Assembly (NCBI GenBank): GCA_022484695.1 | Contig: JAKVKU010000002.1 | Coordinates: 186,001-250,000, forward strand | Direction: 5' to 3' | Length of the DNA stretch: 64,000 nucleotides | From: Lactobacillus sp. | Lineage (GTDB): Bacteria; Bacillota; Bacilli; Lactobacillales; Lactobacillaceae | Shown here: positions 29,281-39,714 of the stretch, one piece after another | Layout: each line of letters begins with the position of its first letter | How positions within the stretch are numbered: the first letter of the stretch is position 1 | Program-made: the position numbers and the translations under genes | Notes under the pieces: model-generated | Databases searched by the model: none | What the model saw: only the letters and a program-made list of their open reading frames with translations | Told to the model about the DNA's origin: nothing

Positions 29281-30198
29281 ATGCCAAAAGACTTAGCAAA
29301 CATCGCAGTCGTTACCTTTAACGCCCAATGGGGTAAAAAGGCGCAAAATCTCAACCGTATTCTTGGTTTCATTGAAAGTGCCGCCAAACGAGGGGCCGAT
29401 TTTATCTTACTCCCAGAAATGGCCCTCACTGGTTATGATGACCAGCCAGAAATTCCTTTGGAAGAAAAGATGCAATATCAATTGGCCGAAACTATCCCCG
29501 GACCCGCCACTGATCAAATTGCCACCCTCACTAAAAAATACGGGGTTTATGCCTTCGTGGGGATGCCAGAACGGGATAAAACCACGGATACCATTTATAA
29601 CAGCATGGCCGTCTTTAGTCCCCAAGGGTTATGTGGGACTTATCGCAAGATGCACCTGCCAGGCTTAGAGCCCAACTGGGCCAAACGCGGCGACACGCCC
29701 TTGATCATTGATACCCCTTGGGGGCCAGTGGGCTGTGCCATTTGTTACGACACTTGGGCCTTTCCCGAACTCATGCGCTATTATGCCGCCAAGGGCTGCC
29801 GGCTTTACATCAACATCACCGCCACCGCCCAATGCCGGGGTAAATATTTGGCCAATACTAACATCGAAGCTGGTGTGATCCGGGACTGCATCTTTGTGGC
29901 GTCAGCTAACCTTGGCGGCAAAGACTTATATAACGATTTTTGGGGTGGCAGCAGTGTGGTAGGCCCCGGTCAAAATACCTTAGAAGCCTATTACTATGTG
30001 GGCGGGAAATACACCGATGACCAAGCTAATGAGACGAAGTTAAATCTCACCACGGTGGACCTCTCCTTAGCCTCCCGCTATATCTACGAACCCAACCGAC
30101 TATTAGCTGGGCAAACCGATTTCCGCCCTGATATTTACCAAAAACTATACACCGAACTCAGCACTAATAATCTGATAGGAAGTGATCAGCATGCTTAA
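29281..30198 (+). CDS. carbon-nitrogen hydrolase (nitrilase superfamily)
   Basis: Catalytic triad E (LLPEMALTGY), K (YRKMHLPG), C (VGCAICYDTWAFPE). Confidence 0.92.
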   Translation: MPKDLANIAVVTFNAQWGKKAQNLNRILGFIESAAKRGADFILLPEMALTGYDDQPEIPLEEKMQYQLAETIPGPATDQIATLTKKYGVYAFVGMPERDKTTDTIYNSMAVFSPQGLCGTYRKMHLPGLEPNWAKRGDTPLIIDTPWGPVGCAICYDTWAFPELMRYYAAKGCRLYINITATAQCRGKYLANTNIEAGVIRDCIFVASANLGGKDLYNDFWGGSSVVGPGQNTLEAYYYVGGKYTDDQANETKLNLTTVDLSLASRYIYEPNRLLAGQTDFRPDIYQKLYTELSTNNLIGSDQHA

Positions 30199-31375
30199 TT
30201 TAACCTCCCCTTTTACCGATGCCGACTTTCAACTGCCCAGTCAAACCCAAGGGCCGCTATCCGGCTATACCTTCGCCGTCAAAGATGTCCTCGCGGTCCA
30301 AGGCCATGTCACTGGCTTAGGTAACCCCACTTGGGCGAAAACCCACACGCCAGCTTTAAAAAATGCCGCTGTGCTGAATCGGTTATTGTTAGCGGGTGCT
30401 GATCTAGATGGCATTACGGTCAGTGATGAATTCATGTTTTCCATCAAGGGTAGCAATTGTCATTTTGGCGACCCGCTGAATGCCAAACATCCCGATTGCT
30501 TCACCGGTGGTTCCAGTTCCGGCTCTGCGGCTGCGGTGGCCGCCGGTTTGGTTGATTTCGCCTTGGGTACTGATACTGGCGGATCTGTACGGGTGCCGGC
30601 CAGTTATTGTGACCTCTACGGTTTTCGGCCCAGTCACGATCCCGCCAATCAGCTCAAGGGCGTTGCCCCGTTGGCCCCTAGTTTTGATACCGTGGGGGTT
30701 TTGGCGGCTGACCTATCGACCCTAAACAAGGTGAGCCAAGCTTTATACGGCCCCGGTCGGTACTTAAGCATCCGCCGCTACTATTATCTCCAAGACCTAC
30801 TGGCCACGGATGCTAGTGGTGCTTATGAAGCCCTGTTAAAAACCGCCTGCGTGGCTTTGGATATCACGCCCCAGCAGTTGACACCTATCCGCTTGCCCAA
30901 AGCCTTTACGCTGGCCAAACTTCATGGCGCTTTTAAACGCATTCAAGGCTTTGAGGCTTGGCAAAATTATGGCTCCTGGTTAAATAGCCATGACGCTCAA
31001 TTAGGGGTGGATATTGCCCAACACTTCGCTTATGCAAAAAGCGTGGCAAATGATGTCGCCTTGACCCAAGCCTATGGGTTAAAACAAGCCTGGGGCCGCT
31101 ATTTAAATATGCTATTAAACCAACAGGGCCTGTTATTGATCCCAACAACCAGTTCGCCAGCCCCTAACAAAGAAGCGGCTTTAGAATCTGCGGAACAGAT
31201 CCGCCAGCAAACCCAATATCTCACCACCATCGCCGGTTTAGCGGGCCTGCCCCAGGTTGCCTTACCCCTGAAGGTGGCTGGCCAGACCCGCAGTCTAGGT
31301 CTAATTGCCGGTAAGTGGCGGGATACTAACTTATTGAAATTGGCCACCCGTTATTTTGGAGCTGATAGTCTATGA
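30191..31375 (+). CDS. amidase signature family protein
   Basis: FAVKDVLAVQG, GGSSSGSAAAVAAGLVDFALGTDTGGSVRVPASYC: Lys-Ser-Ser triad. Start overlaps the upstream stop. Confidence 0.92.
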   Translation: MLNLTSPFTDADFQLPSQTQGPLSGYTFAVKDVLAVQGHVTGLGNPTWAKTHTPALKNAAVLNRLLLAGADLDGITVSDEFMFSIKGSNCHFGDPLNAKHPDCFTGGSSSGSAAAVAAGLVDFALGTDTGGSVRVPASYCDLYGFRPSHDPANQLKGVAPLAPSFDTVGVLAADLSTLNKVSQALYGPGRYLSIRRYYYLQDLLATDASGAYEALLKTACVALDITPQQLTPIRLPKAFTLAKLHGAFKRIQGFEAWQNYGSWLNSHDAQLGVDIAQHFAYAKSVANDVALTQAYGLKQAWGRYLNMLLNQQGLLLIPTTSSPAPNKEAALESAEQIRQQTQYLTTIAGLAGLPQVALPLKVAGQTRSLGLIAGKWRDTNLLKLATRYFGADSL

Positions 31376-32058
31376 AAATCATTGATCGGCAGCTCACTTA
31401 TTTAACCGTGGGACAAACTTTACTCATGGGGATGCTAGACGCCTATACCTTTAGCCATTTTGATGGCGCCTTTGCCAGTGCCCAAACCGGCAATCTCGTG
31501 GTCTTCGGGGTGGCTTTGAGCCAGCAAGGTTGGCGGACAGCCGCCAGTCACCTACCGATTTTTTTCGGCTTCTTGATTGGCGCTATCCTAGCCCAGCTGA
31601 TTCGCCAACAAGCAGCCCCCTTAAAACCGACGACCCGTTTAAAATTATTCACCGGCCTCAGCATCATTTTACCCTTGGCCTTGTTGGCGCTACAGCCTGG
31701 TCCCAAATGGCTCAGCTTGAGTCTGTTGGGATTGTTCGCCAGTTATGAATTAACCATTTTTAATCAAATCGGGACCACCACCGTCAATAATGGCATCATG
31801 ACGGGGAATATTAAAAACTTCGGCAATTCAATTTATACTTTCTTGAGCCACCCCAGTACCGCCACCGGATTGAAAGTGGGCCATTTTGCCATTGGTATTG
31901 GCACATTTATTTTAGGGGTGATCTTAGGCTGTAGTTGGTTCAATCAATCGCCGCAACTGATTCTTTTGGGCGGTGCGGTGATGAACCTCAGCTTTTTGAT
32001 CTACCTCACCGTGGTCAATCGCCAACCTGTTACCCTCTTGAAAAAGGATGAATTTTAA
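31372..32058 (+). CDS. DUF1275 (YoaK-like) membrane protein
   Basis: MGMLDAYTFSHFDGAFASAQTGNLVVFG; ATGA overlap with amidase stop. Confidence 0.85.
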   Translation: MKIIDRQLTYLTVGQTLLMGMLDAYTFSHFDGAFASAQTGNLVVFGVALSQQGWRTAASHLPIFFGFLIGAILAQLIRQQAAPLKPTTRLKLFTGLSIILPLALLALQPGPKWLSLSLLGLFASYELTIFNQIGTTTVNNGIMTGNIKNFGNSIYTFLSHPSTATGLKVGHFAIGIGTFILGVILGCSWFNQSPQLILLGGAVMNLSFLIYLTVVNRQPVTLLKKDEF

Positions 32059-32087
32059 ATTACCTAAAAAAATACACCAAAAAGCAC

Positions 32088-32130
32088 GTCACACTTAAAA
32101 GAGAAATTTAAGGATGGCGTGCTTTTTAAA
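32088..32130 (+). terminator. terminator-like hairpin of the nitrilase/amidase operon
   Basis: AAAAAGCACG...CGTGCTTTTTA. Confidence 0.6.
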
Positions 32131-32295
32131 GAGTCTAACAATAGAGACTGCCGCAAGGGGGACTTGCGTTTTAGAGCTATGAATTGAAGGGATCAATTGG
32201 AAATAATCCCTAAATAAATGATTAAAAAGTTATCATTTACTCAACATTATTATACAACAAAGTTAACCGTATTTAAATATCGTATCGCAAAATAC

Positions 32296-33138
32296 TTATA
32301 TTTTATAAGTAATTTTTTGCTGGAGATTTCGTAATAACTCGCTAAGCTGTAAGCCGTAGCGCCGTTCCCGCTCAGATGCTTGGGTTTGTTCCAAAGCTAT
32401 CCAAGTTAATTCATTGGCCGTGGTCACGGCTTGGGGCAGGGCCATGTTGTGATATAAAGCGCAGCTTAAGACCGCTGCAAAGGTATCGCCGGCACCAAAG
32501 AAATGGCCGTCTAATTTTTTCTGAATAAATTTTTCAATTTTTTGACCTTGGCCCAGATAGGTGGCGATTTGCCCGTGTTTTTGCGGGACACCGGTAATCA
32601 CCACGTCCGCCTTGGTCAATTGGGCCAGGTTGGCAAACAATTCGCCAACCTGGGCTTCAGAGACAACACTTTGCAATGGGGCCCCGGTCAACAATTGGGC
32701 CTCCGTTAAATTAGGGGTAATCACGGTGGCCTGCTGGATCAAATGGCGGATAGCTTGAATGTTGTCTGCCGTAATAGCTGGATATAAAGCACCGCTATCC
32801 CCCATGACTGGGTCAATCACCACCGTTGTCATGTGTTGTGTGGCTAAATAGCTGTCAAACAAGTCGACTAATTCGGTGTTGCCCAGATAGCCGACTAAGG
32901 CTCCTGATAATTGAATCTGCTGAGCCTGCCAATGGGCAAAGGTGGCCTTTAACCACTGGGTCATGGGATAGTTGACGGGCGTGCCAAAGCCTTCCGTTTG
33001 AGCAGACAGCAGGCTGGTGGGTGCTAAAGCCTGGGGGATATTACAAGCAGCAAAAATGGGGATTGCGCAGGCTAAAGAGATTCGACCAACGGCTGATAAG
33101 TCTTCCCCAATCAAAAAAGGTTCTACACTTTTGGCCAT
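32296..33138 (-). CDS. pyridoxal/pyridoxamine kinase-like PfkB/ThiD-fold kinase
   Basis: VVIDPVMGDSGALYPAIT, ITPNLTEAQLLTG, GHFFGAGDTFAAVLSCAL. Confidence 0.85.
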   Translation of the reverse strand: MAKSVEPFLIGEDLSAVGRISLACAIPIFAACNIPQALAPTSLLSAQTEGFGTPVNYPMTQWLKATFAHWQAQQIQLSGALVGYLGNTELVDLFDSYLATQHMTTVVIDPVMGDSGALYPAITADNIQAIRHLIQQATVITPNLTEAQLLTGAPLQSVVSEAQVGELFANLAQLTKADVVITGVPQKHGQIATYLGQGQKIEKFIQKKLDGHFFGAGDTFAAVLSCALYHNMALPQAVTTANELTWIALEQTQASERERRYGLQLSELLRNLQQKITYKI

Positions 33139-33140
33139 AA

Positions 33141-33650
33141 TTATGAATGGGACGGGTTTTTGACCCGGCTACGAATCCCTAAATAAACCGGATAAGCAAT
33201 CAAAGCGCCTAATAGACCCTGAATGCTGTTGGTAGGCAAGCCCACCAACCCAGTTTGAATTTGATACAACAGTGAATCGGCTAGGAAGTAACCAAAGACC
33301 ATCCAGACAATGCCCACGACCAAGCTGGCAATTTTGCCTAAGTGACCATACTTTTCAGCTAACCAACCCACTAAGAAACCTTCCAAACCATGGATGACCA
33401 GGGAGAAGATCATGTATTGAGAATAACCTGAAATTAGATCCAACAAAAAACCACTGGCGCCCCCAACAATGGCCCCTTGTTTCTTACCAAATAATAGCGC
33501 TGCAATAAATATGCCGGCGTCACATAAATTGACATTTCCGTGCGTCATTGGAACCGGAATTAAGAAAACACGTGAAATAGCTACTGTAACGGCAATCATG
33601 GCCGCCAAGTAAACTATTTCTTTGGTGGACATACGATGCTTTGACGTCAT
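33141..33650 (-). CDS. ECF transporter S component (predicted pyridoxine/HMP-type)
   Basis: VYLAAMIAVTVAISRVFLIP ... GNVNLCDAGIFIAALLFGKKQGAIVGGASGFLLDLISG; operonic with the kinase. Confidence 0.82.
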   Translation of the reverse strand: MTSKHRMSTKEIVYLAAMIAVTVAISRVFLIPVPMTHGNVNLCDAGIFIAALLFGKKQGAIVGGASGFLLDLISGYSQYMIFSLVIHGLEGFLVGWLAEKYGHLGKIASLVVGIVWMVFGYFLADSLLYQIQTGLVGLPTNSIQGLLGALIAYPVYLGIRSRVKNPSHS

Positions 33651-34097
33651 GCTAATTTACCTCCTCAGATAAATGGGTACTTATATTAATATTCCTTGAG
33701 TATTCTATCATACTTTTCCCATAAAATATCCAATTTTACTGTTTTATCAAGGATAAAGTTGCTTTTTACTGGCCCAATTGAGAATCGCTCTCAGTTTGTG
33801 AAATAATATGCTATTTTTATACGCAATCAGTCATTATTATTTATGAGATAAATTTTAAAATGTCTCATTGAATTATTTGGTTGCATGCAAGTTAATCAAG
33901 TCTGTATTATCGGGAATACATCCGCCGAAAATAAGGGTTTACCCTAAAAATATTTCATATTATTGTGTCGTATTTTCATCAGTGTTATGGTTGATTTGAA
34001 TTAAGTTGGTTGTATTTTTTGACAATATTTTTTTTATTTCGTTAATTAAATTGTGAAATAAATAACATGACGTACTATTTACCTATTGTCCGACCCG

Positions 34098-34119
34098 GGG
34101 TCACGCCTTGACGTGACCC
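34098..34119 (+). other. hairpin in the preT leader
   Basis: GGGTCACG-CCTTGA-CGTGACCC, 8-bp perfect stem, 31 nt before the preT ATG. Confidence 0.6.
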
Positions 34120-34150
34120 ACCAATCAATCACACAGGGAGTTTTGATTTT

Positions 34151-35380
34151 ATGACAATTGAAAAGTATCAACAAGAAGCTAAGGGCTATACTATGACCAC
34201 TGTCATGGCTGAAGCCGCCCGTTGTCTGCTTTGTCACGATGCACCTTGTTCAGCCGCTTGTCCGGCCCACACGGATCCCGCCAAGTTCATCCGCAGTGTG
34301 CGCTTTCGCAACTTCAAGGGTGCTGCTGAAACCATTCGGGAAAATAATGCCTTGGGTTCGATTTGTGCCCGGGTCTGCCCCACTGAAAAATATTGTGAAT
34401 TAGCCTGCACCCGCACCGAGATTGATTGCCCCATTAATATTGGTGGCATTCAACGTTTCGTGACTGATTTTGAGCAAAACGCTAACATGGACATCCTCAA
34501 AAAAGGCCCCGCTAATGGGCTGAATGTGGCAATTATCGGCAGTGGCCCTGCTGGTCTGCAAGCCGCCGCCACCTTGTTGACCCTGGGCTATGGGGTGGAT
34601 ATTTACGAGAAAAATGAAAAGGCTGGGGGCTATTTAACCTATGGTATCCCCGAATACCGCCTACCTTCCGACATCGTAGACGTTGAGATCCAACGTATTT
34701 CAAACCTGGGCGCCAACATCACCTATAACGTCACCGTTGGCCAAGATATCACCATGGCCGCTTTGAAAGCCGACCATGACGCGGTGATCATAGCTGCTGG
34801 GGCCAGTGTGGCCAAAACCTTGCCGCTATTTGCGGACAATCCTTACGTACAAAGTGCCGTTGATTTTCTAGCAGAAGTTAAAAGTAACCCCGCTGGCGTG
34901 GACTTGCCGACAAATGTCTTGGTAATTGGCGGCGGGGATGTGGCCATGGATGTGGACACCACCCTGAAATTATTAGACGTTAAAAATGTCACCGACGTGG
35001 TTTACGAAGAATTTGCTGAATTTAAAGCCTCTGATAAAGAATTAGCAGGGACCCAAAAACAAGGGGTCACCATTGTGGATGGCTATGTGCCCACAGCCGT
35101 TAATGGCAATACTGTGACCTTCAAACATCGCCAGCTTAATAGTGAACTGACGATTGAAGCCGACAAGATCATTCTAGCCGTTGGCCAACAAGCTGATGTC
35201 ACCAATTTAGGGATCGAACTTGAGAATAATGAACTGACCCATGGTGGTTTTCACACCGCTGATCCTAAGGTATTTGTCACGGGTGACTTAGCCCAAGGTG
35301 ATAAAACCGTGGTGGTTGCCGTACAAAAGGGTAAACAAACTGCTGAAGAGATCCATCGTGTGCTAGGAGGTCAAAACTAA
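34151..35380 (+). CDS. preT: NAD-dependent dihydropyrimidine dehydrogenase subunit PreT (FAD/NAD, Fe-S)
   Basis: [23 protein letters not shown] Fe-S motif, [22 protein letters not shown]. Confidence 0.88.
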   Translation: MTIEKYQQEAKGYTMTTVMAEAARCLLCHDAPCSAACPAHTDPAKFIRSVRFRNFKGAAETIRENNALGSICARVCPTEKYCELACTRTEIDCPINIGGIQRFVTDFEQNANMDILKKGPANGLNVAIIGSGPAGLQAAATLLTLGYGVDIYEKNEKAGGYLTYGIPEYRLPSDIVDVEIQRISNLGANITYNVTVGQDITMAALKADHDAVIIAAGASVAKTLPLFADNPYVQSAVDFLAEVKSNPAGVDLPTNVLVIGGGDVAMDVDTTLKLLDVKNVTDVVYEEFAEFKASDKELAGTQKQGVTIVDGYVPTAVNGNTVTFKHRQLNSELTIEADKIILAVGQQADVTNLGIELENNELTHGGFHTADPKVFVTGDLAQGDKTVVVAVQKGKQTAEEIHRVLGGQN

Positions 35381-36627
35381 TGATTAAAAAAGACTTATCC
35401 ATTGATTTCATGGGCGTTCATTTTGAAAATCCCTTCTGTTTATCTTCTTCACCTGTGGGTAATTGTTATGAAATGTGTGCCAAAGCCTATGATGAAGGCT
35501 GGGGCGGGGTTGTTTTCAAAACTATCGGCCCAGCGGATTTTGAAATCGACGAAGTATCGCCCCGCTTTGATGAATTGACCAAAGAAGATACGCCCTTTGT
35601 GGGTTTTAAAAATATGGAACAAATCGCCGAACATCCCCTAGAGGAGAATTTGGCTGACTTACGTCGTTTAAAAGACGCTTATCCCAACAAGGTATTAATT
35701 GCCTCAATCATGGGGACCAATGAACAGACTTGGGAAGAGTTGGCGGGGATGGTGGAAGCTGCCGGCGCGGATATGATTGAAATGAACCTGTCTTGCCCGC
35801 AAATGACCTCCCATGCCATGGGTTCCGATGTGGGGACGAATCCTGAACTTTGTAAAAAGTATTGTGAAGCCGTTAAACGGGGCTCTAAATTACCTATGAT
35901 GGCTAAAATGACCCCAAATATTACCGATATGGTCATCCCCGCCAAGGCTTGTATGGCTGGGGGTGCCGATGGGATTGCGGCCATTAATACCGTTAAATCC
36001 ATCGCCAATGTGGACTTGGATCGTAAAATTGGCTTGCCGATCATTAATGGGAAATCCTCAATTTCCGGGTTTTCCGGTAAGGCCGTTAAACCCCTGGCTC
36101 TGCGCTTTATCCAACAAATGCGGGATGCGGAAGGTTTAGAAAACTTACCAATTTCCGGCATTGGGGGTATTGAAACTTGGGAAGACGCCGCTGAATTTAT
36201 TCTCTTAGGCTCAAGTACCCTCCAAGTCACCACGGCCATCATGCAATATGGCTATCGCATCATTGAAGATTTAACCAATGGCCTCATGCATTACATGGCC
36301 GAACAAGGCGTGGAGCACTTGTCTGAACTAGTTGGTTTAGCCAACAAAAATATGATTCCGGCCGAAAAATTAGACCGGGATTATAAGGTCTTGCCTTACA
36401 TCGACTGGGATAAATGTATCGGTTGTGGTCGTTGCTTAATTTCTTGTTTTGATGGCGCCCACCAAGCCATCACTTGGGACGAAGCGACTCGGCGGCCAAC
36501 GGTGGACCCGGATCGTTGTGTAGGTTGTCACCTGTGCAAGCTGGTTTGTCCGGTGGATGCCATCAGTGCTGGTGAAGTTGTCATGAAAGCCGGCCGCGTG
36601 GGGACGGCCGCCAGTAAACAAATTTAA
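35380..36627 (+). CDS. preA: NAD-dependent dihydropyrimidine dehydrogenase subunit PreA with C-terminal ferredoxin domain
   Basis: DHOD-like barrel ([23 protein letters not shown]) and [11 protein letters not shown] / [12 protein letters not shown] Fe-S motifs. Confidence 0.92.
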   Translation: MIKKDLSIDFMGVHFENPFCLSSSPVGNCYEMCAKAYDEGWGGVVFKTIGPADFEIDEVSPRFDELTKEDTPFVGFKNMEQIAEHPLEENLADLRRLKDAYPNKVLIASIMGTNEQTWEELAGMVEAAGADMIEMNLSCPQMTSHAMGSDVGTNPELCKKYCEAVKRGSKLPMMAKMTPNITDMVIPAKACMAGGADGIAAINTVKSIANVDLDRKIGLPIINGKSSISGFSGKAVKPLALRFIQQMRDAEGLENLPISGIGGIETWEDAAEFILLGSSTLQVTTAIMQYGYRIIEDLTNGLMHYMAEQGVEHLSELVGLANKNMIPAEKLDRDYKVLPYIDWDKCIGCGRCLISCFDGAHQAITWDEATRRPTVDPDRCVGCHLCKLVCPVDAISAGEVVMKAGRVGTAASKQI

Positions 36628-36645
36628 TTATCCGCCAATTTTAAT

Positions 36646-36687
36646 AAGAGACCACCTGGGCAAAATAGCCTGGGCGGTCTCTTTATT
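36646..36687. terminator. terminator between preA and the GH3 operon
   Basis: AGAGACC...GGTCTCT hairpin with T-rich tail. Confidence 0.75.
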
Positions 36688-36709
36688 TATTGTCAGATGA
36701 ACATGTAAT

Positions 36710-39625
36710 TTAAGCTAATTTCTTATTTTTACGCCGGTATAACCAGATCACTAAGCCTTGAATTGCCAACAGCACTAGACCGCCAATAATATTGATGGTC
36801 GTCACTGTTTTTTGCCAAGGTAATTTATCGGTGGCACTGGCCGCATTACTTTTAGCGTAAGTGCGACTGTTAACGACCGTGTATAAAATATTGTGGGCGG
36901 AACTGCGCATGGCTTTGACCGCAGTGGCACTCTTCGTATCATCTAAACTAGCGCCAAAAGCGCCAGTGGTGGATAGCATCATGTCATTGCCGTTGCGCAC
37001 GGCTTTATCGGCATCCATGTAGCCCATACCCCCGAAGTAATCCGTAAGAACTAAGCCATTAAAGCCCCATTCATTACGCAGGACATTCTTTAAGAGTGGC
37101 GTACTGCCACCGGCCCATTGATTACCCACGTAGTTAAAGGCCGACATAACGGCAGTGGCGCCACCTTCTTTAACCGCTAACTCGAAAGGTTTGAGATAAA
37201 TTTCCCGGATTGCCTGTTCCGTGCTCCAAGTTAGTAACATATTGCCCCGATTGGTCTCTTGATCATTTAAAGCAAAATGCTTCAGATAGGCATAAACACC
37301 CTGACTCTTGGCACCAATGGTTTCTTGGGCGGCCATCATCCCAGATAGCGTGCCATCTTCAGAGTAATATTCAAAGTTCCGGCCGGCAAAGGCACTGCGG
37401 TGGATATTCATCGCTGGGCCGTACCAGCCGGAAATCCCCAGTTGATTGGCCTCTTGGCCCACGGCTTGCCCCCGTTGTTTAGCCAGGTCTTGGTTCCAAG
37501 TGGCAGCGATCATGGTTGCGGTTGGAAAAGCAGTGCCCTTGGTATCCACGAAGAAACTACTAATACCCGCGGGTCCATCAAAATCGTAAGTGTGCCCCTT
37601 GGCAACGGATTTCGCAGCCACAGTTTGGTAACCACCGTAAGTGATCAAGTTACTCATATCTTTGATGGTCATTTGATCCAACAACTTGTCCCACTTGGGA
37701 TCATTATATTTTTTATTGCGGAGATCCTGCAAGGCTAAGTTATTGTTCGCACCGGTCTGCGGCATTTTATCTTGACTATCATTTTTAATCTTGTAAGTTT
37801 TATCGTTGGTTAAGCCATTCTTTTCTAAAGCTGTTAGCGCCCGTTTTTCTGGGGCTGCTGTGGCAGTATTTAAGTTGGCGAAGTTGTCTTGCCGACTTAA
37901 ATAGGTCACTTCACCCCGAGTGAAGTTGGCGAATTGATTCTTAGCCACGATTTTATCCGACAGGCGTTTATGTTGTTGATCATAGGTGATGGTCGTCGGC
38001 ACATTCAAAGTTTTACTAGTGGTGATTTCATGGGCGTTATTATTCAAGGAAATACCATAATCCCCACTAGCTAGTACATAAGCGCCGCCATTGGCTTCAT
38101 CATAAGCAGCTAATTGTTCCTGGTTAAAACTGATGGTCAGCTTTTGACTGGCCCCGGGAGCTAGGGTTTTCGTTTTGGTAAAGGTCAGTAGATTGGTCGC
38201 TGCTTTTTCCACCCCACCATTTTCATAAGGCGGTTGGAAATAAGTTTGGACCACATCCTTGCCAGCTTTTTGGCCGGTATTAGTCACCGTCACATCAAAC
38301 TCAACTTTCCCATTGGCCCCCTGACGCAGGTCACTCATTTCCTGGGTGAAGTTGGTATAACTCAACCCATAACCTAGGGCATATTGCACCGCATCCCGAT
38401 AACCAGCTTCATTATTTTGATAATAAGTCTCATAGAATTTATAACCCACATAAATATTTTCGGCGTAATCTACCCGAGTATACTTGCTATCTTGATACTT
38501 GAAATCGCCAAAATTATGCCAAGTTGGTGTTTTCTTTAAATCATAGACATACGTGTCCACTAAGCGACCAGATGGGTTGACCTTCCCGGTTAAAATATCC
38601 CCTAACGCGGAAAAACCAACGGCCCCAGGGCCAGACATCCATAACGCACTGCGAATATTATCGTATTGATTGAGCCAACCTAATTCCATGGGATTAGCAG
38701 AGTTGACCAAGACCACAACGTCTTTGAAATTACTGGTGACCAACTGAACCATTTCCTTTTCGCTCTTAGATAATTGTAAGAAATGTTGGCCTTTTTTATA
38801 GTCACCCTTGTTGCCTTTATAAGTCACATTCTTAGCTGCCATGTCCGTTGGTAAATCCGCCCCTTCTCCCCCTACCCGGGAAATCACGATCAAGGCGGTG
38901 TCGGAAAAGTTTTTGGCATCAGAAACTAATTTATTGGAATAGTCTTTTTTCGCCGGTTCCACTAAGGTCCAATCTTGCTGCCTCATTTCAACCTTGGGCC
39001 GATCTTTGCGATACTTCGTGTAAAATTGGCTTAAATCGTTGTTTAGCTGAAATCCCGAATCTTTCAAGCTGTTTAAGATACTCGTGGCATTGCTGGTATC
39101 CACATTACCGGAGCCAGTGCCACCGTAGACTGGGTTGGTGGATGCCCAGCCGAAGACGTTTAACTTTTTGGTGTTGGCCTTTAAGGGTAAGAAGCCAGCT
39201 TCATTTTTCAACAATACCGTACCTTCTTCCGCAATATTGCGGGTCAGTTGCTGATGATCTTTTAAAGTAGCGGCTTGGATCGTATCTAGTTTGGCATAAT
39301 TTAAGTTTAATAGACTGGCCATGGGTCCAAACAAGATAACATTTAAAGTCACCATGATGGCCACTAGCAAGGCTAAAAGCGACTCCCATTTCAACCAAAA
39401 TTTAAAGCGCCAAGTGCGTTTCCTAAAGACAATAAGTGCCGCGATAATAATAACAATTAAAATAACCAACGGAATAAAATAATTAGCTACTTTACTTAAA
39501 GTGCCAAAAACGTCTGCAATATTTAGTACCGAATCTTGACTTAGTTTACGCCAGGCATAAAAAATCCCGGCCACGACTACCACGACGATAATTGCAGGGA
39601 CCCATATCTTTTTAGACTTTTTCAT
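36710..39625 (-). CDS. GH3 family beta-glycosidase, apparently domain-permuted, with N- and C-terminal transmembrane anchors
   Basis: GH3_C-like block (RNIAEEGTVLLKNEAGFLPL) precedes the TIM-barrel blocks (FDGPAGISSFF, NFEYYSEDGTLSG, LKHFALNDQETNR, GFNGLVLTDYFGG). Three N-terminal and one C-terminal TM. Start at MKKSKKIW. Confidence 0.88.
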   Translation of the reverse strand: MKKSKKIWVPAIIVVVVVAGIFYAWRKLSQDSVLNIADVFGTLSKVANYFIPLVILIVIIIAALIVFRKRTWRFKFWLKWESLLALLVAIMVTLNVILFGPMASLLNLNYAKLDTIQAATLKDHQQLTRNIAEEGTVLLKNEAGFLPLKANTKKLNVFGWASTNPVYGGTGSGNVDTSNATSILNSLKDSGFQLNNDLSQFYTKYRKDRPKVEMRQQDWTLVEPAKKDYSNKLVSDAKNFSDTALIVISRVGGEGADLPTDMAAKNVTYKGNKGDYKKGQHFLQLSKSEKEMVQLVTSNFKDVVVLVNSANPMELGWLNQYDNIRSALWMSGPGAVGFSALGDILTGKVNPSGRLVDTYVYDLKKTPTWHNFGDFKYQDSKYTRVDYAENIYVGYKFYETYYQNNEAGYRDAVQYALGYGLSYTNFTQEMSDLRQGANGKVEFDVTVTNTGQKAGKDVVQTYFQPPYENGGVEKAATNLLTFTKTKTLAPGASQKLTISFNQEQLAAYDEANGGAYVLASGDYGISLNNNAHEITTSKTLNVPTTITYDQQHKRLSDKIVAKNQFANFTRGEVTYLSRQDNFANLNTATAAPEKRALTALEKNGLTNDKTYKIKNDSQDKMPQTGANNNLALQDLRNKKYNDPKWDKLLDQMTIKDMSNLITYGGYQTVAAKSVAKGHTYDFDGPAGISSFFVDTKGTAFPTATMIAATWNQDLAKQRGQAVGQEANQLGISGWYGPAMNIHRSAFAGRNFEYYSEDGTLSGMMAAQETIGAKSQGVYAYLKHFALNDQETNRGNMLLTWSTEQAIREIYLKPFELAVKEGGATAVMSAFNYVGNQWAGGSTPLLKNVLRNEWGFNGLVLTDYFGGMGYMDADKAVRNGNDMMLSTTGAFGASLDDTKSATAVKAMRSSAHNILYTVVNSRTYAKSNAASATDKLPWQKTVTTINIIGGLVLLAIQGLVIWLYRRKNKKLA

Positions 39626-39714
39626 AATTTTTTCCTTTCTCCATAACCCTTCTAGATAACGCCTATATTTTGGCTGCCAGTACCCCTTTGCTGAGCCCAC
39701 TCAAAACAACGGAT

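Noticed and set aside
32168-32181. Calling a CRISPR array here
   Set aside because: Only one partial repeat, no spacer-repeat periodicity and no cas genes; kept only as a low-confidence finding.
35679-36242. 187-aa ORF antisense to preA
   Set aside because: Lies inside a strongly supported PreA coding region; no SD or family; typical shadow ORF.
37210-37738. Plus-strand ORFs opposite the anchored GH3 gene
   Set aside because: Antisense to conserved GH3 blocks; composition typical of antisense translations.
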